Positions 8,443 through 17,486 are shown, counted from the stretch's first letter. The stretch is 64,000 nt of DNA from Alphaproteobacteria bacterium (GCA_028871455.1 JAGWNF010000008.1:1-64000); one strand, 5' to 3'. Numbers and translations are program-made. Notes: generated by a model from the letters alone, not told the origin.

Positions 8443-9755
8443 ACGCTTCTTTCAGTCCGCGCGAAATCGTCTCCGAGCTCGACCGGCACATCGTCGGCCA
8501 GGACGACGCCAAGCGCGCCGTGGCCATCGCGCTGCGCAATCGCTGGCGCCGCCAGCAACTATCGCCCGAGCTGCGCGACGAGGTGCTGCCCAAGAACATC
8601 CTGATGATCGGGCCGACCGGCATCGGCAAGACCGAGATCGCGCGCCGGCTCGCCAGGCTGGCGCAGGCGCCCTTCATCAAGGTCGAGGCCACCAAGTTCA
8701 CCGAAGTCGGCTATGTCGGCCGTGATGTCGAGCAGATCGTACGCGACCTGCTCGAGGTCTCGATGGCGCTGACGCGCGAGCGGCTGCGCCAGGAAGTCGC
8801 CAGCAAGGCCGAGCTCGCCGCCGAGGACCGTATCCTCGACGTGCTGGTCGGTCCCGGCGCCGGCCCCGAGACGCGCAACAAGTTCCGCCGCATGCTGCGG
8901 GCGGGCGAACTCGATGACAAGGAAGTCGAGATCCAGGTCCAGGATACGGGCGGTGCCATGCCGACCGTCGACATTCCCGGCATGCCCGGCGCCCAGGTTG
9001 GTATGGTCAATCTTGGCGACATCTTCGGCAAGTTGGGCGCCGGCCGCACCAAGCCGCGGCGCATGACCGTCGCCGAGGCGCAGCCGGTGCTGTTGCGCGA
9101 GGAAAGCGACAAGCTGCTCGACCAGGAGAAGGTTTTGAAGGAGGCCGTCACCACCGCCGAACAGAACGGCATCGTCTTCATCGACGAGATCGACAAGATC
9201 GCCGGCCGCAGCGGCGAGCGCATCGTCGGCGACGTCAGCCGCGAAGGCGTGCAGCGCGATCTGCTGCCGCTGATCGAGGGCACGACGGTTGCCACTAAGC
9301 ACGGCGCGGTAAAGACCGACCACATCCTGTTCATCGCATCGGGCGCGTTTCATCTGGCGAAACCGTCGGACCTGCTGCCCGAGCTGCAGGGCCGGTTGCC
9401 GATCCGCGTCGAGCTCAAGCCGCTGACGCGCGACGACTTCCGTCGCATCCTGACCGAGCCCGAGGCGAGCCTGATCAAGCAATACATCGCGCTGCTCGCG
9501 ACCGAGAACGTCAAGCTCGACTTCGCGCCCGAGGCGATCGACGAGGTCGCGGCGCTGGCCGAGGAGATCAACACCAGCGTCGAGAACATCGGCGCGCGGC
9601 GGTTGCACACGGTGCTCGAGCGGCTGCTCGAGGAGGCAAGCTTCACCGCCTCGGATCAGCCGCCCGGCACCGTGCTGACCATCGATCGCGACTACGTGCG
9701 CACGCGCGTCGGCGCGCTCGCCAAGAACGCCGATCTGTCGAAGTTCATCCTCTAA
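8439..9755 (+). CDS. hslU: HslU (ClpY) AAA+ unfoldase
   Basis: Hexameric ATPase that unfolds substrates and feeds them to HslV. It has 438 residues. Walker A is Gly-Pro-Thr-Gly-Ile-Gly-Lys-Thr-Glu near residues 54-62. The pore motif Gly-Tyr-Val-Gly-Arg-Asp follows near 88-93. The intermediate domain occupies about residues 110-230. Walker B is Val-Phe-Ile-Asp-Glu-Ile-Asp-Lys, and the C-terminus ends Leu-Ser-Lys-Phe-Ile-Leu, the tail that docks on HslV. Translationally coupled to hslV through the 4-base overlap. Confidence 0.97.
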   Translation: MNASFSPREIVSELDRHIVGQDDAKRAVAIALRNRWRRQQLSPELRDEVLPKNILMIGPTGIGKTEIARRLARLAQAPFIKVEATKFTEVGYVGRDVEQIVRDLLEVSMALTRERLRQEVASKAELAAEDRILDVLVGPGAGPETRNKFRRMLRAGELDDKEVEIQVQDTGGAMPTVDIPGMPGAQVGMVNLGDIFGKLGAGRTKPRRMTVAEAQPVLLREESDKLLDQEKVLKEAVTTAEQNGIVFIDEIDKIAGRSGERIVGDVSREGVQRDLLPLIEGTTVATKHGAVKTDHILFIASGAFHLAKPSDLLPELQGRLPIRVELKPLTRDDFRRILTEPEASLIKQYIALLATENVKLDFAPEAIDEVAALAEEINTSVENIGARRLHTVLERLLEEASFTASDQPPGTVLTIDRDYVRTRVGALAKNADLSKFIL

Positions 9756-9800
9756 GCCGCGTCGGCGGCGTCGCGTGGCGCGCCGCGGACGAGGCGGGCG

Positions 9801-9838
9801 CAAAAAGAAAGGGCGTCCGGGGGAGCGGAACGCCCTTT
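9801..9838 (-). terminator. rho-independent terminator of the cold-shock gene
   Basis: AAAGGGCGT (9808-9816) pairs perfectly with ACGCCCTTT (9830-9838). On the minus strand the stem is followed by the T-rich run TTTCTTTTT (complement of 9802-9810). A second G+C-rich hairpin, CCGGCCG with CGGCCGG at 9845-9867, lies between the stop codon and the terminator. Confidence 0.8.
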
Positions 9839-9876
9839 AGGGGTCCGGCCGAATATGGGGCGGCCGGTCCAGAGTC

Positions 9877-10083
9877 CTAGTCGGCCGTCGCGAGATTCGC
9901 CGCCGCGTCCTTGCCGCGATCGCGGGCGATCTCATAACGGATTTTCTGGCCCTCGTTCAGTGTGCCCATGCCGGCACGCTCGACCGCGGAGATGTGGACG
10001 AACACATCTTTGCCGCCGTCTTGCGGGCGGATGAAACCGTAACCCTTCTGCGAGTTGAACCATTTGACAGTGCCGATAGCCAA
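9877..10083 (-). CDS. cold-shock domain protein (CspA family) with TTG start
   Basis: Single OB-fold RNA chaperone of 68 residues. It has Gly-Thr-Val-Lys-Trp-Phe-Asn, RNP1 Lys-Gly-Tyr-Gly-Phe-Ile and RNP2 Val-Phe-Val-His-Ile-Ser. The similarity begins exactly at a TTG codon (10083-10081), which has GGAG seven bases upstream. The in-frame ATG at 10122 would add 13 unrelated residues. The gap of about 200 bases before the next gene leaves room for the long structured leader typical of cold-shock genes. Confidence 0.9.
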   Translation of the reverse strand: MAIGTVKWFNSQKGYGFIRPQDGGKDVFVHISAVERAGMGTLNEGQKIRYEIARDRGKDAAANLATAD

Positions 10084-10291
10084 GCTGGGTCTCCAAAGCG
10101 TTTTGGTGCCGTGCAAGCCCACGGCGGCTGCGTCAATCGGAGGGTCGGGAGCGGGATCGGTGACGATCGGCGGCGCGCGAACCGGTGATTGGGCGCAATA
10201 TCGTGCGGTCGCGAAGATGCGCGAAACAAAGGTTTTCCGCGGTTCTCCCGATTCTCCGGTAGCGTTTTAGGGGAAACCCGGAGCGGTTAGG

Positions 10292-10690
10292 TCAGCGTGC
10301 GTTCACCGTCCGCCGGCGCCGCGGCGGCGGCCCCAAGGGCGCGGTCTTGAGCAGCTCGAGCAGCCGGGCGACGCGATCGGGCGGCAGCTTGCGGATGCGC
10401 TCGGCGAGCAGGTTAGCGAGCTCGGTCGCCTCCGCCGAAAGTCCGGCGGTGTCGACGGTGACGCGCGGATGCGAGAGTCGCGCGAGCCGCATCAGCTCGT
10501 CGGCGTCGTCCCAAATGATGCCGAGCTGCGCACAGATCGCCACCACCATCGCGTGCGTCGGCCGGCCGCGACGTCCGTGCTCCAGCGCCGAGAGATACGC
10601 CGCCGAGACGCCGAGCGCCTCCGCCATGTCCTTGAGGCGGATGCGCCGCTCCGCGCGCAACTGACGCAGCTTGACGCCGAACGGCGTCAT
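10292..10690 (-). CDS. XRE-family helix-turn-helix regulator
   Basis: A 132-residue DNA-binding protein. Residues 5-60 form a Cro/C1-type helix-turn-helix: Leu-Arg-Gln-Leu-Arg, Leu-Lys-Asp-Met-Ala-Glu-Ala-Leu-Gly-Val-Ser and Ala-Tyr-Leu-Ser-Ala-Leu-Glu-His-Gly. The tail from residue 85 is helical and ends in a basic Pro-Arg-Arg-Arg-Arg segment. The ATG overlaps the stop of the smr gene by 4 bases. In many alphaproteobacteria the same smr-xre pair sits behind mltA, so this is a conserved core regulator and not a phage gene. Its regulon is unknown. Confidence 0.88.
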   Translation of the reverse strand: MTPFGVKLRQLRAERRIRLKDMAEALGVSAAYLSALEHGRRGRPTHAMVVAICAQLGIIWDDADELMRLARLSHPRVTVDTAGLSAEATELANLLAERIRKLPPDRVARLLELLKTAPLGPPPRRRRTVNAR

Positions 10691-11193
10691 GGCCGCAGCC
10701 GGCGCAGCCGGACACAGAGCGCGCCGCTGCCGCCGAGATTGGGTGGTGCCGGCGTCGTCGCCAGCACATGCGAACGCAGCGCCGGCTCGGCCAGCCAGCG
10801 CGGCACCGCCGCGCGCAGGACACCTTCGCCGCTGCGGCCTTTGCCGGTGATCACCAGCACCAGTCGCGCGTCATCGGCGGCAGCTTCGGCAACGAACTGC
10901 GCCAGCGCACGATGCGCCGCCGCCTGCGTCAGGCCATGCAAATCGAGCCGTGCGTCGATCGCGAGATCGCCGCGCCGCAGCCGCGCGAGTGTGCGGCGAT
11001 CGAGCGACGGCGCGGCAGCGCTCGTATTACTCGCGATCCGCCGCGTGACGACGGACGGACCGTCTGAGAGCGCCGGCGCCGGTTCCGGCGCCGCCGCAAG
11101 CGGCGGCTCGGCAGCTCCATGGGACAGCGGCTTGACGCCGCGCATCGCGTCGCGCCACAGCCGCCGGTCCTCGTCTTTAAGTCGTCGCGCCAT
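10687..11193 (-). CDS. Smr/MutS2-domain putative nuclease
   Basis: A 168-residue protein with an N-terminal linker rich in Ala and Pro and a C-terminal Smr domain (residues about 80-165). The domain shows the signature Leu-Asp-Leu-His-Gly-Leu-Thr followed by Val-Ile-Thr-Gly-Lys-Gly near residue 120. Smr domains are nicking nucleases found in MutS2 and as stand-alone proteins. The gene overlaps lutC upstream by 17 bases and the xre gene downstream by 4. Confidence 0.9.
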   Translation of the reverse strand: MARRLKDEDRRLWRDAMRGVKPLSHGAAEPPLAAAPEPAPALSDGPSVVTRRIASNTSAAAPSLDRRTLARLRRGDLAIDARLDLHGLTQAAAHRALAQFVAEAAADDARLVLVITGKGRSGEGVLRAAVPRWLAEPALRSHVLATTPAPPNLGGSGALCVRLRRLRP

Positions 11194-11881
11194 CGTCGAT
11201 CAACACGATGTGCAGGCGGCGCGGCCCGTGCGCTCCGAGCTCGATCTTCTGCTCGATATCGGCGGTGCGCGACGGTCCGGTGACGAAATTGACCGTGCGC
11301 GGCATGGCGAACCTGGCGTCGGCGTCACGCGGCGCGGCGCGCAGCCGGTCCCAGCCGTCCTCGTAGGCGGCGACGACCTGGCTCGCGCGCACCACCGCAA
11401 TATGGGTGTCGGGTAGGAAGTTGTTGCGTGTCGGTCCCGCCGGTCCCGAATGCAGCATCAGCGTGCCAGTCTCGGCGATGGCAGCGAAGCACGTCGTCAC
11501 GCCGACCGGGTCGCTGTCCGCGGCGATGCCGCGCCGGGTTTCGAGCAGCGTCTGCGCGCTCCATGGCAGCGCGTCGAGCGCCGGATCGGGCGCACGTACC
11601 AGACGCTGCGGCAGGTTGAGTCGCGCCAGGTAGGCGGCGATTGTCGCCGGCACCTCGCGCGGCTCTCTCACCCGCGCCACGGTGGCGTTCGCCGCTTCCG
11701 CCATCTTGACGAAGAGCTCGACCTGGCCGCGCGGCGGCAGCGTGCGCGCCCGCGCCGGAATCAGGTTGCGTGGATGCGTCACCAGCCGGGTCTCGCAGGC
11801 CGCGACCGCTTCGGGCGCCAGTGCGCCGCGTCGCAGCGCGCGGCGGATCGAGCCCAGGATCTGGTCGCGCGACGGACTCAT
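11177..11881 (-). CDS. lutC: LutC-like LUD-domain lactate utilisation protein
   Basis: A 234-residue LUD-domain protein. It begins Arg-Asp-Gln-Ile-Leu-Gly-Ser-Ile-Arg-Arg-Ala-Leu, and the core contains Ala-Ala-Ile-Ala-Glu-Thr-Gly-Thr-Leu and Arg-Thr-Ala-Asp-Ile-Glu-Gln with Gly-Ala-His-Gly-Pro near the end. With LutA and LutB it is thought to form the iron-sulphur L-lactate dehydrogenase complex. ATG 11881 overlaps the lutB stop in ATGA; the open frame further upstream runs through lutB and is not coding. Confidence 0.9.
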   Translation of the reverse strand: MSPSRDQILGSIRRALRRGALAPEAVAACETRLVTHPRNLIPARARTLPPRGQVELFVKMAEAANATVARVREPREVPATIAAYLARLNLPQRLVRAPDPALDALPWSAQTLLETRRGIAADSDPVGVTTCFAAIAETGTLMLHSGPAGPTRNNFLPDTHIAVVRASQVVAAYEDGWDRLRAAPRDADARFAMPRTVNFVTGPSRTADIEQKIELGAHGPRRLHIVLIDDGATT

Positions 11882-13308
11882 GCGCGCTTCCGGGCGGCGA
11901 CACGTTCGGCCCACAGACTCATGAAGCTGCGTCCTTCGGGCGCGGGCAGGTCGCGGGTCCGCGTCCATCCGGCCGCCAGGGGCAAAGCGCGGAAGCGACC
12001 TCGGGCGCGACCGACATATCCCAGTATGCGAGCGCCCCAATCGGCGGCGCGGCGGTAGAGCGCCGGTCGTTCGACGAAAAACGCCCAGGCGGCGAGGCCG
12101 AGACGATAGGTCCGCGGTGGCAGGTGGCGCTCGAATTCGCGCTCGCGCCAATGGCGCATCATCCGCGGCAGCGGAATCTTCATTGGACAGACCTGCTCGC
12201 AGCGGCCGCAGAAGGTGGAGGCATTGGGCAGGTTGCCCGCCGCCTCGACGCCGATCAGCGACGGCGTCAGCACCGCGCCCATCGGACCGGGATAGACCCA
12301 GCCGTAGCTCTGGCCGCCGATCGCCTGATAGACCGGACAGTGGTTGAGGCAGGCGGCGCAGCGGATGCAGCGCAGCATGTCCTCGAATTCGCCGCCGAGA
12401 AGCGCGCTGCGGCCGTTGTCGAGCAGCACGACGTGATATTCGCCGGGACCGTCGGCATCGTCGGGGCGGCGCGGCCCGGTCGAGACCGTGGTGTAGGCCG
12501 AGAACTCCTGGCCGGTGGCCGAGCGCGCCAGCACGCGCAGGATGGTCGACGCGTCTTCCAGGGTCGGGACGACTTTTTCGAGGGACGCGAGCACGATATG
12601 CGCCTTGGGCAGCGTCTGGGTCAGGTCGCCGTTGCCCTCGTTGGTGACGATGATCGACGAGCCGGTCTCGGCGACGAGAAAATTGGCGCCGGTGATGCCG
12701 ACATCGGCGGCGAGGAAACGCGGCCGCAGGATCGCCCGCGCCTCGTCGCACATCTGCCGTGCGTCTTCCAGCCGGCGCGCCGGATCGAGCGCGCGATGCG
12801 TCGCGCGAAAGGATTCGCCGATCTGCTCCTTGGTCAGATGGACAGCGGGCGCAATGATATGGCTCGGCGGCTCGTGGCGGATCTGGATGATGTATTCGCC
12901 GAGATCGGTCTCGACCGGCGTGACGCCGTTGGCCTCGAGATGGTCGTTGAGCCCCATCTCCTCGCCGACCATCGACTTGCCCTTGGTGACGGTCTGGGCG
13001 TCGAGCCGCCGGCAGATCGCCAGCACCGCAGCGTTGGCCTCGGCCGCGTCGCGGCACCAATGCACCTGGCCGCCTTGGGCGGTCACTTTCTGCTCGAAAG
13101 CCTCGAGATAGAAATCGAGATTGGCCAGCGTGTGCCGTTTGATTGCGACCGCTTCGTCGCGCAGCTTTTCCCATTCCGGCAGTTGCGATACGGCATGGGC
13201 GCGGCGCTCGGCGAAGCCGGTGCGCAGATTGAGCAGCGCCTTCTGCAGCTGCGGATCGCCGAGCGCGCGGCGTGCGTTGTCCTTGAAGGCGCGGCTGGTC
13301 GCCTTCAC
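11878..13308 (-). CDS. lutB: LutB-like iron-sulphur subunit
   Basis: A 476-residue protein with an N-terminal LUD-like domain (Gly-Lys-Ser-Met-Val-Gly-Glu-Glu and Ala-Asp-Val-Gly-Ile-Thr-Gly-Ala-Asn) and two C-terminal [4Fe-4S] motifs, Cys-Ile-Arg-Cys-Ala-Ala-Cys-Leu-Asn-His-Cys-Pro and Cys-Gly-Arg-Cys-Glu-Gln-Val-Cys-Pro. It carries electrons in oxidation of L-lactate to pyruvate. The start is GTG 13308, which overlaps the lutA stop (GTGA); similarity to LutB begins there. A complete lutABC set is present. Confidence 0.93.
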   Translation of the reverse strand: MKATSRAFKDNARRALGDPQLQKALLNLRTGFAERRAHAVSQLPEWEKLRDEAVAIKRHTLANLDFYLEAFEQKVTAQGGQVHWCRDAAEANAAVLAICRRLDAQTVTKGKSMVGEEMGLNDHLEANGVTPVETDLGEYIIQIRHEPPSHIIAPAVHLTKEQIGESFRATHRALDPARRLEDARQMCDEARAILRPRFLAADVGITGANFLVAETGSSIIVTNEGNGDLTQTLPKAHIVLASLEKVVPTLEDASTILRVLARSATGQEFSAYTTVSTGPRRPDDADGPGEYHVVLLDNGRSALLGGEFEDMLRCIRCAACLNHCPVYQAIGGQSYGWVYPGPMGAVLTPSLIGVEAAGNLPNASTFCGRCEQVCPMKIPLPRMMRHWREREFERHLPPRTYRLGLAAWAFFVERPALYRRAADWGARILGYVGRARGRFRALPLAAGWTRTRDLPAPEGRSFMSLWAERVAARKRA

Positions 13309-14075
13309 GACTCGCCCCCCGGCTCGCCCAGCGCCGGTCCGGCGATGCCGGCCAGCACCTCGGCGACGTGCCGCACCCGGGTCGGATCGCCGGCGCGCTC
13401 GAGCTTGCCGGCTATGTTGAGGAGGCAGCCCATGTCGCCGGCGAGCAGCGTGTCGGCGCCCGATGTGCGGATGTTGTCGGTCTTCTCCTCGACGATCTTG
13501 TCGGAAATATCGGCGTATTTGACGGCAAACGTTCCGCCGAAACCGCAGCACACCTCGCCGTCGCGCATCTCCTTGAGCGTCAATCCTTCGACGCTGGCGA
13601 GCAGCCGGCGCGGCTGGGATTTGACGCCGAGCTCGCGCAGGCCGGAGCAGGAATCGTGATAGGTGGCGACGCCGTCGTAGCGCGCGCTGACACGCTCGAC
13701 CTTCATCACATCGACCAGGAACGAGACCAGCTCATAGGTGCGGCCGGCGAGGTCGCGCGCCTGTTCTGCCGTCGCCGGATCGTCGGCGAAGAGCGCAGGG
13801 TAATGCGCCTTGATCATGCCGCCGCACGAGCCCGACGGCACCACGACGTAATCATAGCCGGCGAAGGCGGCGATCACCTGGCGCGCGATCGCCTGGGTCG
13901 AGCGGCGGTCGCCGGAGTTATAGGCTGGCTGACCGCAACAGCTCTGCGCGCCCGGCACCTCGACCGCGCAGCCGGCGTCCTCGAGCAGCTTCACCGCCGC
14001 GAAGCCGACCGACGGCCGGAACAGGTCGACGAGACAAGTGACGAACAGCGCGACGCGCGGCTTGGAGTCGGGCAT
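13305..14075 (-). CDS. lutA: LutA-like CCG-domain subunit
   Basis: A 256-residue protein with two cysteine-rich CCG domains. The first ends in Ser-Cys-Cys-Gly-Gln-Pro-Ala-Tyr-Asn and the second in Val-Cys-Cys-Gly-Phe-Gly-Gly-Thr-Phe, both family-defining. The start Phe-Val-Thr-Cys-Leu-Val-Asp-Leu-Phe is typical of LutA/YkgE. ATG 14075 has AGGA nine bases upstream and is preferred over an ATG 57 bases earlier. First gene of lutA-lutB-lutC; no GntR or LysR regulator of lactate use is adjacent. Confidence 0.92.
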   Translation of the reverse strand: MPDSKPRVALFVTCLVDLFRPSVGFAAVKLLEDAGCAVEVPGAQSCCGQPAYNSGDRRSTQAIARQVIAAFAGYDYVVVPSGSCGGMIKAHYPALFADDPATAEQARDLAGRTYELVSFLVDVMKVERVSARYDGVATYHDSCSGLRELGVKSQPRRLLASVEGLTLKEMRDGEVCCGFGGTFAVKYADISDKIVEEKTDNIRTSGADTLLAGDMGCLLNIAGKLERAGDPTRVRHVAEVLAGIAGPALGEPGGES

Positions 14076-14165
14076 TCCGGCGTGTCCTGGCGTTGACGCG
14101 CGCAGGATGGCGACGCGGCGCGCCGAAAGCAACCCGACAAAAGCGCGCCGGGCCGGTGGCGGCGG

Positions 14166-16139
14166 TCAGAATCCGATTTCGCCGCCGCCGATCAGCATGA
14201 AGCCCGGCCCGGGCAGGCCGGGCGAGTACTCGTAGCCGGCGTTGAAGAGATTGTCGGCCTCGACGTAAAGCCGCGCGTGCCGCTCGGGAAAAAGCCGCGA
14301 GACGCGCAGATTGACGACGGCGTAATCGGGCATGTGCATCTGGATGTCGGGCGTGGTCTTCGACGTCACCACCTGGTCGGCGAAATAGCTGACCCAGCCG
14401 TGGACCGCCCAATCCGTGAAGGGGCGGTACTCGGCCTCGAGGTGGATGATGTGGCGCGGACGATTGTCGACCGGCAGCCCGGTGCTCTGGTCGATCGTGT
14501 CCATGAAAGTATAGCCGCCGCGGACATAGAGATTGGCCGCGATCTGCGCCTCGGGCGCGATTTCAAAGCCGCGGACGAGCGTGTCCTTGTTGGTGTAGAT
14601 CTGGGTAGTCTGGTCGTTCTCGATGAAATTCTTGACGTGGTTGTCGAACGCCGTGACGCGGATCAGCGCCTGCGGCAACGGCTGCGGCACCCATTTGAAG
14701 CCGACTTCGAAATCGTCCGACCGTTCCGGCCGGAGCGCGGGATTGCCTTTCTGGGCGTCGAACAGCTCCTGGAGCGTCGGATAGCGCATCTTGCGCGAGT
14801 AGGACGCGTTGAGCTGCAATCCGGCGAGCACGTCGTAGTCGACGCCGGCCATGCCTTGGCCGTCGTTCCGGGTCGATGTGCCGTCGTCGAACCAGTTCGC
14901 GCCGAGGCCGAGCGTGAGATGGACGTCGTGCAGCGGCGAAACGTTGTACTGCGTCGCCATCCAATAGGTGTTGAGCCCCGGGTTGCTGTCGAGCAGGCGG
15001 ATGCCGAACTGCTTCTTGCCAAGCGAGACGTCGCGGATCGAGCCGCCGAGATGCTCGCCGTCGTGCTGGAGACCGAAGGCCGCCGACAGTGCGCCGAAAT
15101 CGCCGAAATCATAGGTCAGGCGCGATCGGGCGCCGTCGACCACCGAATCGACGACCTGGTGGAAGGTCTTCACCGTTGGATCGGTCATCGAATTGAAATT
15201 GCTGTTGTCGAAGCGATCGTCGATCTCGTTGAGCGCATTGACGTAACCCGAGAACTTGGCGCTGAACGGTCCCTTGGGCTCGTAGGCGACGTCGAACTGT
15301 CCCGATCCGCCGGTGATGGCGTCGAGACGCTCGAACTGCTGCGACTGGGCGAAGGGGTCGTTGGCGCTGCTGCTGATGGTGCTCGGCGGAATGCCCTGGC
15401 TCGCGTCGAGCAGGCTGGCGACGAGACCGAAGGTCCAGGCGCCCGTATTCCGGCCGAGATTCAGGAACAGGTTGTTCCGCTCCTTGTCGCTGTTGAGCCG
15501 GGTGGTGCCATCGGTCAGCAGGTATCCCGTGGTGCTGGCGTGGCTGCCGCCGAGGAAGAAATTGCCGAGATCGTCGGCGCCGGAGGTGTCGCCGCTCAGC
15601 AGATAGGTGTTGCCGCTGCCGGCCTCGGATCGCAGGTCGCCATGCAGGCCGGCGCGCCCCGTCTTAGTGATGATGTCGATGACGCCGCCGGTCGTACCGG
15701 TGCCGTAGAGCACTGAGCTGTTGCCTTCGATGACGTCGATGCGGGCGATGTCCTCGGTCGGGATGAGCGACGGATCGAACTGTCCGTCGACCGCGGAATT
15801 GAGCGGCACGCCGTTGAGAAAGATCTGCGTGTGGCGCGGCGGCAGGCCGCGCAGGAAAATCCGCGGCACGCCGTCACCGCCGGTTCGAACGTTGATCCCG
15901 GGCATGGTGTCGAGCGCCTGATCGACCGTGCGCGCGCCCTTTTGGTCCATCTGCTGCGCGGTGACCGAAAGCGTCGTTTGTCCTGCCACCGCGTCGGCGG
16001 GCCGGCTGTTGACGACGATGGCGCCGAGTTCGTAAGCGCCGGTTCGATCACTGGCCGGCGTCGCATCCTGGGCCGACGCTGCTGTCGCCCAGGCAAATCC
16101 GCCGATCGCCGCGCAAAAGAATACCCTGCCAACTCTCAC
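14166..16139 (-). CDS. TonB-dependent outer-membrane receptor
   Basis: A protein of about 657 residues. From GTG 16139 it starts with a good signal peptide ending Thr-Ala-Ala-Ser-Ala before Gln-Asp-Ala; an ATG at 16190 is the alternative. The plug domain (residues about 40-150) has Val-Asp-Gln-Ala-Leu-Asp-Thr-Met-Pro-Gly and Ile-Asp-Val-Ile-Glu-Gly-Asn-Ser-Ser-Val-Leu-Tyr-Gly. The rest is a 22-strand-type barrel that ends in Gly-Gly-Gly-Glu-Ile-Gly-Phe with a terminal aromatic. It closes an operon with a TiaS-like protein and a polytopic membrane protein. The substrate is unknown; siderophore or cobalamin type cannot be decided. Confidence 0.9.
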   Translation of the reverse strand: MRVGRVFFCAAIGGFAWATAASAQDATPASDRTGAYELGAIVVNSRPADAVAGQTTLSVTAQQMDQKGARTVDQALDTMPGINVRTGGDGVPRIFLRGLPPRHTQIFLNGVPLNSAVDGQFDPSLIPTEDIARIDVIEGNSSVLYGTGTTGGVIDIITKTGRAGLHGDLRSEAGSGNTYLLSGDTSGADDLGNFFLGGSHASTTGYLLTDGTTRLNSDKERNNLFLNLGRNTGAWTFGLVASLLDASQGIPPSTISSSANDPFAQSQQFERLDAITGGSGQFDVAYEPKGPFSAKFSGYVNALNEIDDRFDNSNFNSMTDPTVKTFHQVVDSVVDGARSRLTYDFGDFGALSAAFGLQHDGEHLGGSIRDVSLGKKQFGIRLLDSNPGLNTYWMATQYNVSPLHDVHLTLGLGANWFDDGTSTRNDGQGMAGVDYDVLAGLQLNASYSRKMRYPTLQELFDAQKGNPALRPERSDDFEVGFKWVPQPLPQALIRVTAFDNHVKNFIENDQTTQIYTNKDTLVRGFEIAPEAQIAANLYVRGGYTFMDTIDQSTGLPVDNRPRHIIHLEAEYRPFTDWAVHGWVSYFADQVVTSKTTPDIQMHMPDYAVVNLRVSRLFPERHARLYVEADNLFNAGYEYSPGLPGPGFMLIGGGEIGF

Positions 16140-16210
16140 CTGCTTTCCCCCCGATATGTTCGATGCGCGGCGCCGGTCCGGCGCCGTCATGAAGCTGTCG
16201 ACGCCGCCGA

Positions 16211-16792
16211 TTAGTCGGGGCTTCGCAGCCGTTTTCGCGTCGCCGACCAGAGCCCGGCGGCGATCAGTCCGCCGATGCCGCCGAACGCCAGATGGCTCAG
16301 CAGCGAATAGGCGAAGCCGTTGAGCGTCAGGATGCCGTGGGCGGACACGACGTCACCCGCGAACCAAAGCGCCACCGCCTTGGCGCTATTGCCCAGCGCC
16401 GCGGCGGCGGCGAGCAACCAGACGGAATCGCGCCAGGTCCTCAGGCCGAGACGGCAGCCGTCGACCGCCAGTCCCGACAGCAGATAGAGCGCCGGCGTCA
16501 GCGGCGAGAAGCCGAGCCCCGCGAAGCCGGCGACCGCAGCGGCCGAGCTCGCTGCCGATAGCGTCGCCGCCCAGGGCCGGCGCGTGACGCACGCTGCCGC
16601 GACCAGCAGGGCCATCTGCGTCAGGCCATGATGGCCGGGCAGGCGCAACGGCAGGTGGAACGCCGCGTCGATGATGACGGCGATCAATCCCGTCGCGATG
16701 CAGAACAGCGCGCTCGCGCCCGCCGAAGCGGCAATCCGTTCAATACTGCTTGACGATGCTTTTAGGTGCGAGGCGCCAGTCATATGCCACAT
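16211..16792 (-). CDS. polytopic membrane protein, possibly transporter S-component-like
   Basis: About 193 residues with five or six hydrophobic segments after an N-terminal tail of 20 residues. A Leu-Pro-Leu-Arg-Leu-Pro-Gly-His-His-Gly motif follows the first segment. ATG 16792 has GGAGG six bases upstream, a strong site, although it lies 53 bases inside the preceding gene; an ATG nine bases later is also possible. The size and topology resemble small membrane subunits of ECF-type transporters, but I see no diagnostic motif. Its position between a TiaS-like gene and a TonB receptor suggests a role in uptake of the same compound. Confidence 0.6.
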   Translation of the reverse strand: MWHMTGASHLKASSSSIERIAASAGASALFCIATGLIAVIIDAAFHLPLRLPGHHGLTQMALLVAAACVTRRPWAATLSAASSAAAVAGFAGLGFSPLTPALYLLSGLAVDGCRLGLRTWRDSVWLLAAAAALGNSAKAVALWFAGDVVSAHGILTLNGFAYSLLSHLAFGGIGGLIAAGLWSATRKRLRSPD

Positions 16793-17486
16793 CGCTTTCC
16801 TCCGTTTTCTCGACGAGCAGGACGGCATGGCCGCCGATCAAAACCGGTCGCGGCCAAGGCTCGACGTTGATTGCGTCGCCGGCCTCGACAGTCGCGCCCG
16901 TGAGGCTGCGGACTTCGTCGATGCCGGTCGTTGCCAGCAATTCACCGGCGGTGATGACGCCGCTGAGTTCGCGGACGCCTGCGCGCCACACGAAACGGCC
17001 GTCGCGGTCGGTCTTGCGCAGGCCCACGGCGGCGAGCGCGCCGATAATGCCGCCGTGATCGCCGGTCAGGCCTTCGAGTAGGATGTTGCGGCCGCGCGCG
17101 AGGGTCTTCGTTTCGTCCTGGGTCAGAACGTCATGCTTGGCCCGCCGGCCGAATTCTTCGATCGCCGGATCGACGTCGTGCCACGCGACGATGCACAGCC
17201 CGGCGTCCGAGCCGCCGGCGCTACTGGCGACGAGATAGGCGCGACAGCACGGGTAGAGCGCGGCGAGCCGCTCTGGATTCACGGCGACGTCGAGACACAG
17301 CGCGCTGTTGTGCGAGGTGTAGGGAATTCGCGGATCGACCAGTAGTTGATGGCGCGAGATCCCGTGGCAACTGCCGATCGTCTGCTCGGCGATCAGCCGG
17401 CCGAGCTCGCGGGCGCGAAAGCCGGTGCCGCGACTGTCGAGGTCATCGGTGTCGTCGATGCCGATCAAAATGCGCGTCTTGATCAT
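16740..17486 (-). CDS. TiaS-like (DDTD-motif) ATP-dependent protein
   Basis: A 248-residue protein whose N-terminus reads Ile-Gly-Ile-Asp-Asp-Thr-Asp-Asp-Leu-Asp-Ser-Arg-Gly-Thr-Gly. This is the ATP-binding motif of the catalytic domain of archaeal TiaS, which attaches agmatine to the wobble cytidine of tRNA-Ile2. A ferredoxin-like segment and Leu-Glu-Gly-Leu-Thr-Gly-Asp-His-Gly-Gly-Ile-Ile-Gly-Ala follow. The C-terminal OB and zinc-ribbon tRNA-binding domains of TiaS (about 400 residues) are absent, so tRNA modification is unlikely. A role in processing a transported ligand is an inference from its neighbours. The ribosome site GGGAG abuts the ATG, so the start is uncertain. Confidence 0.65.
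   Translation of the reverse strand: MIKTRILIGIDDTDDLDSRGTGFRARELGRLIAEQTIGSCHGISRHQLLVDPRIPYTSHNSALCLDVAVNPERLAALYPCCRAYLVASSAGGSDAGLCIVAWHDVDPAIEEFGRRAKHDVLTQDETKTLARGRNILLEGLTGDHGGIIGALAAVGLRKTDRDGRFVWRAGVRELSGVITAGELLATTGIDEVRSLTGATVEAGDAINVEPWPRPVLIGGHAVLLVEKTEESDVAYDWRLAPKSIVKQY

Noticed and set aside
11177-13174. 665-residue frame containing lutC at its end
   Set aside because: The upstream 430 residues are an Arg/Ala-rich translation of the lutB region in another phase.
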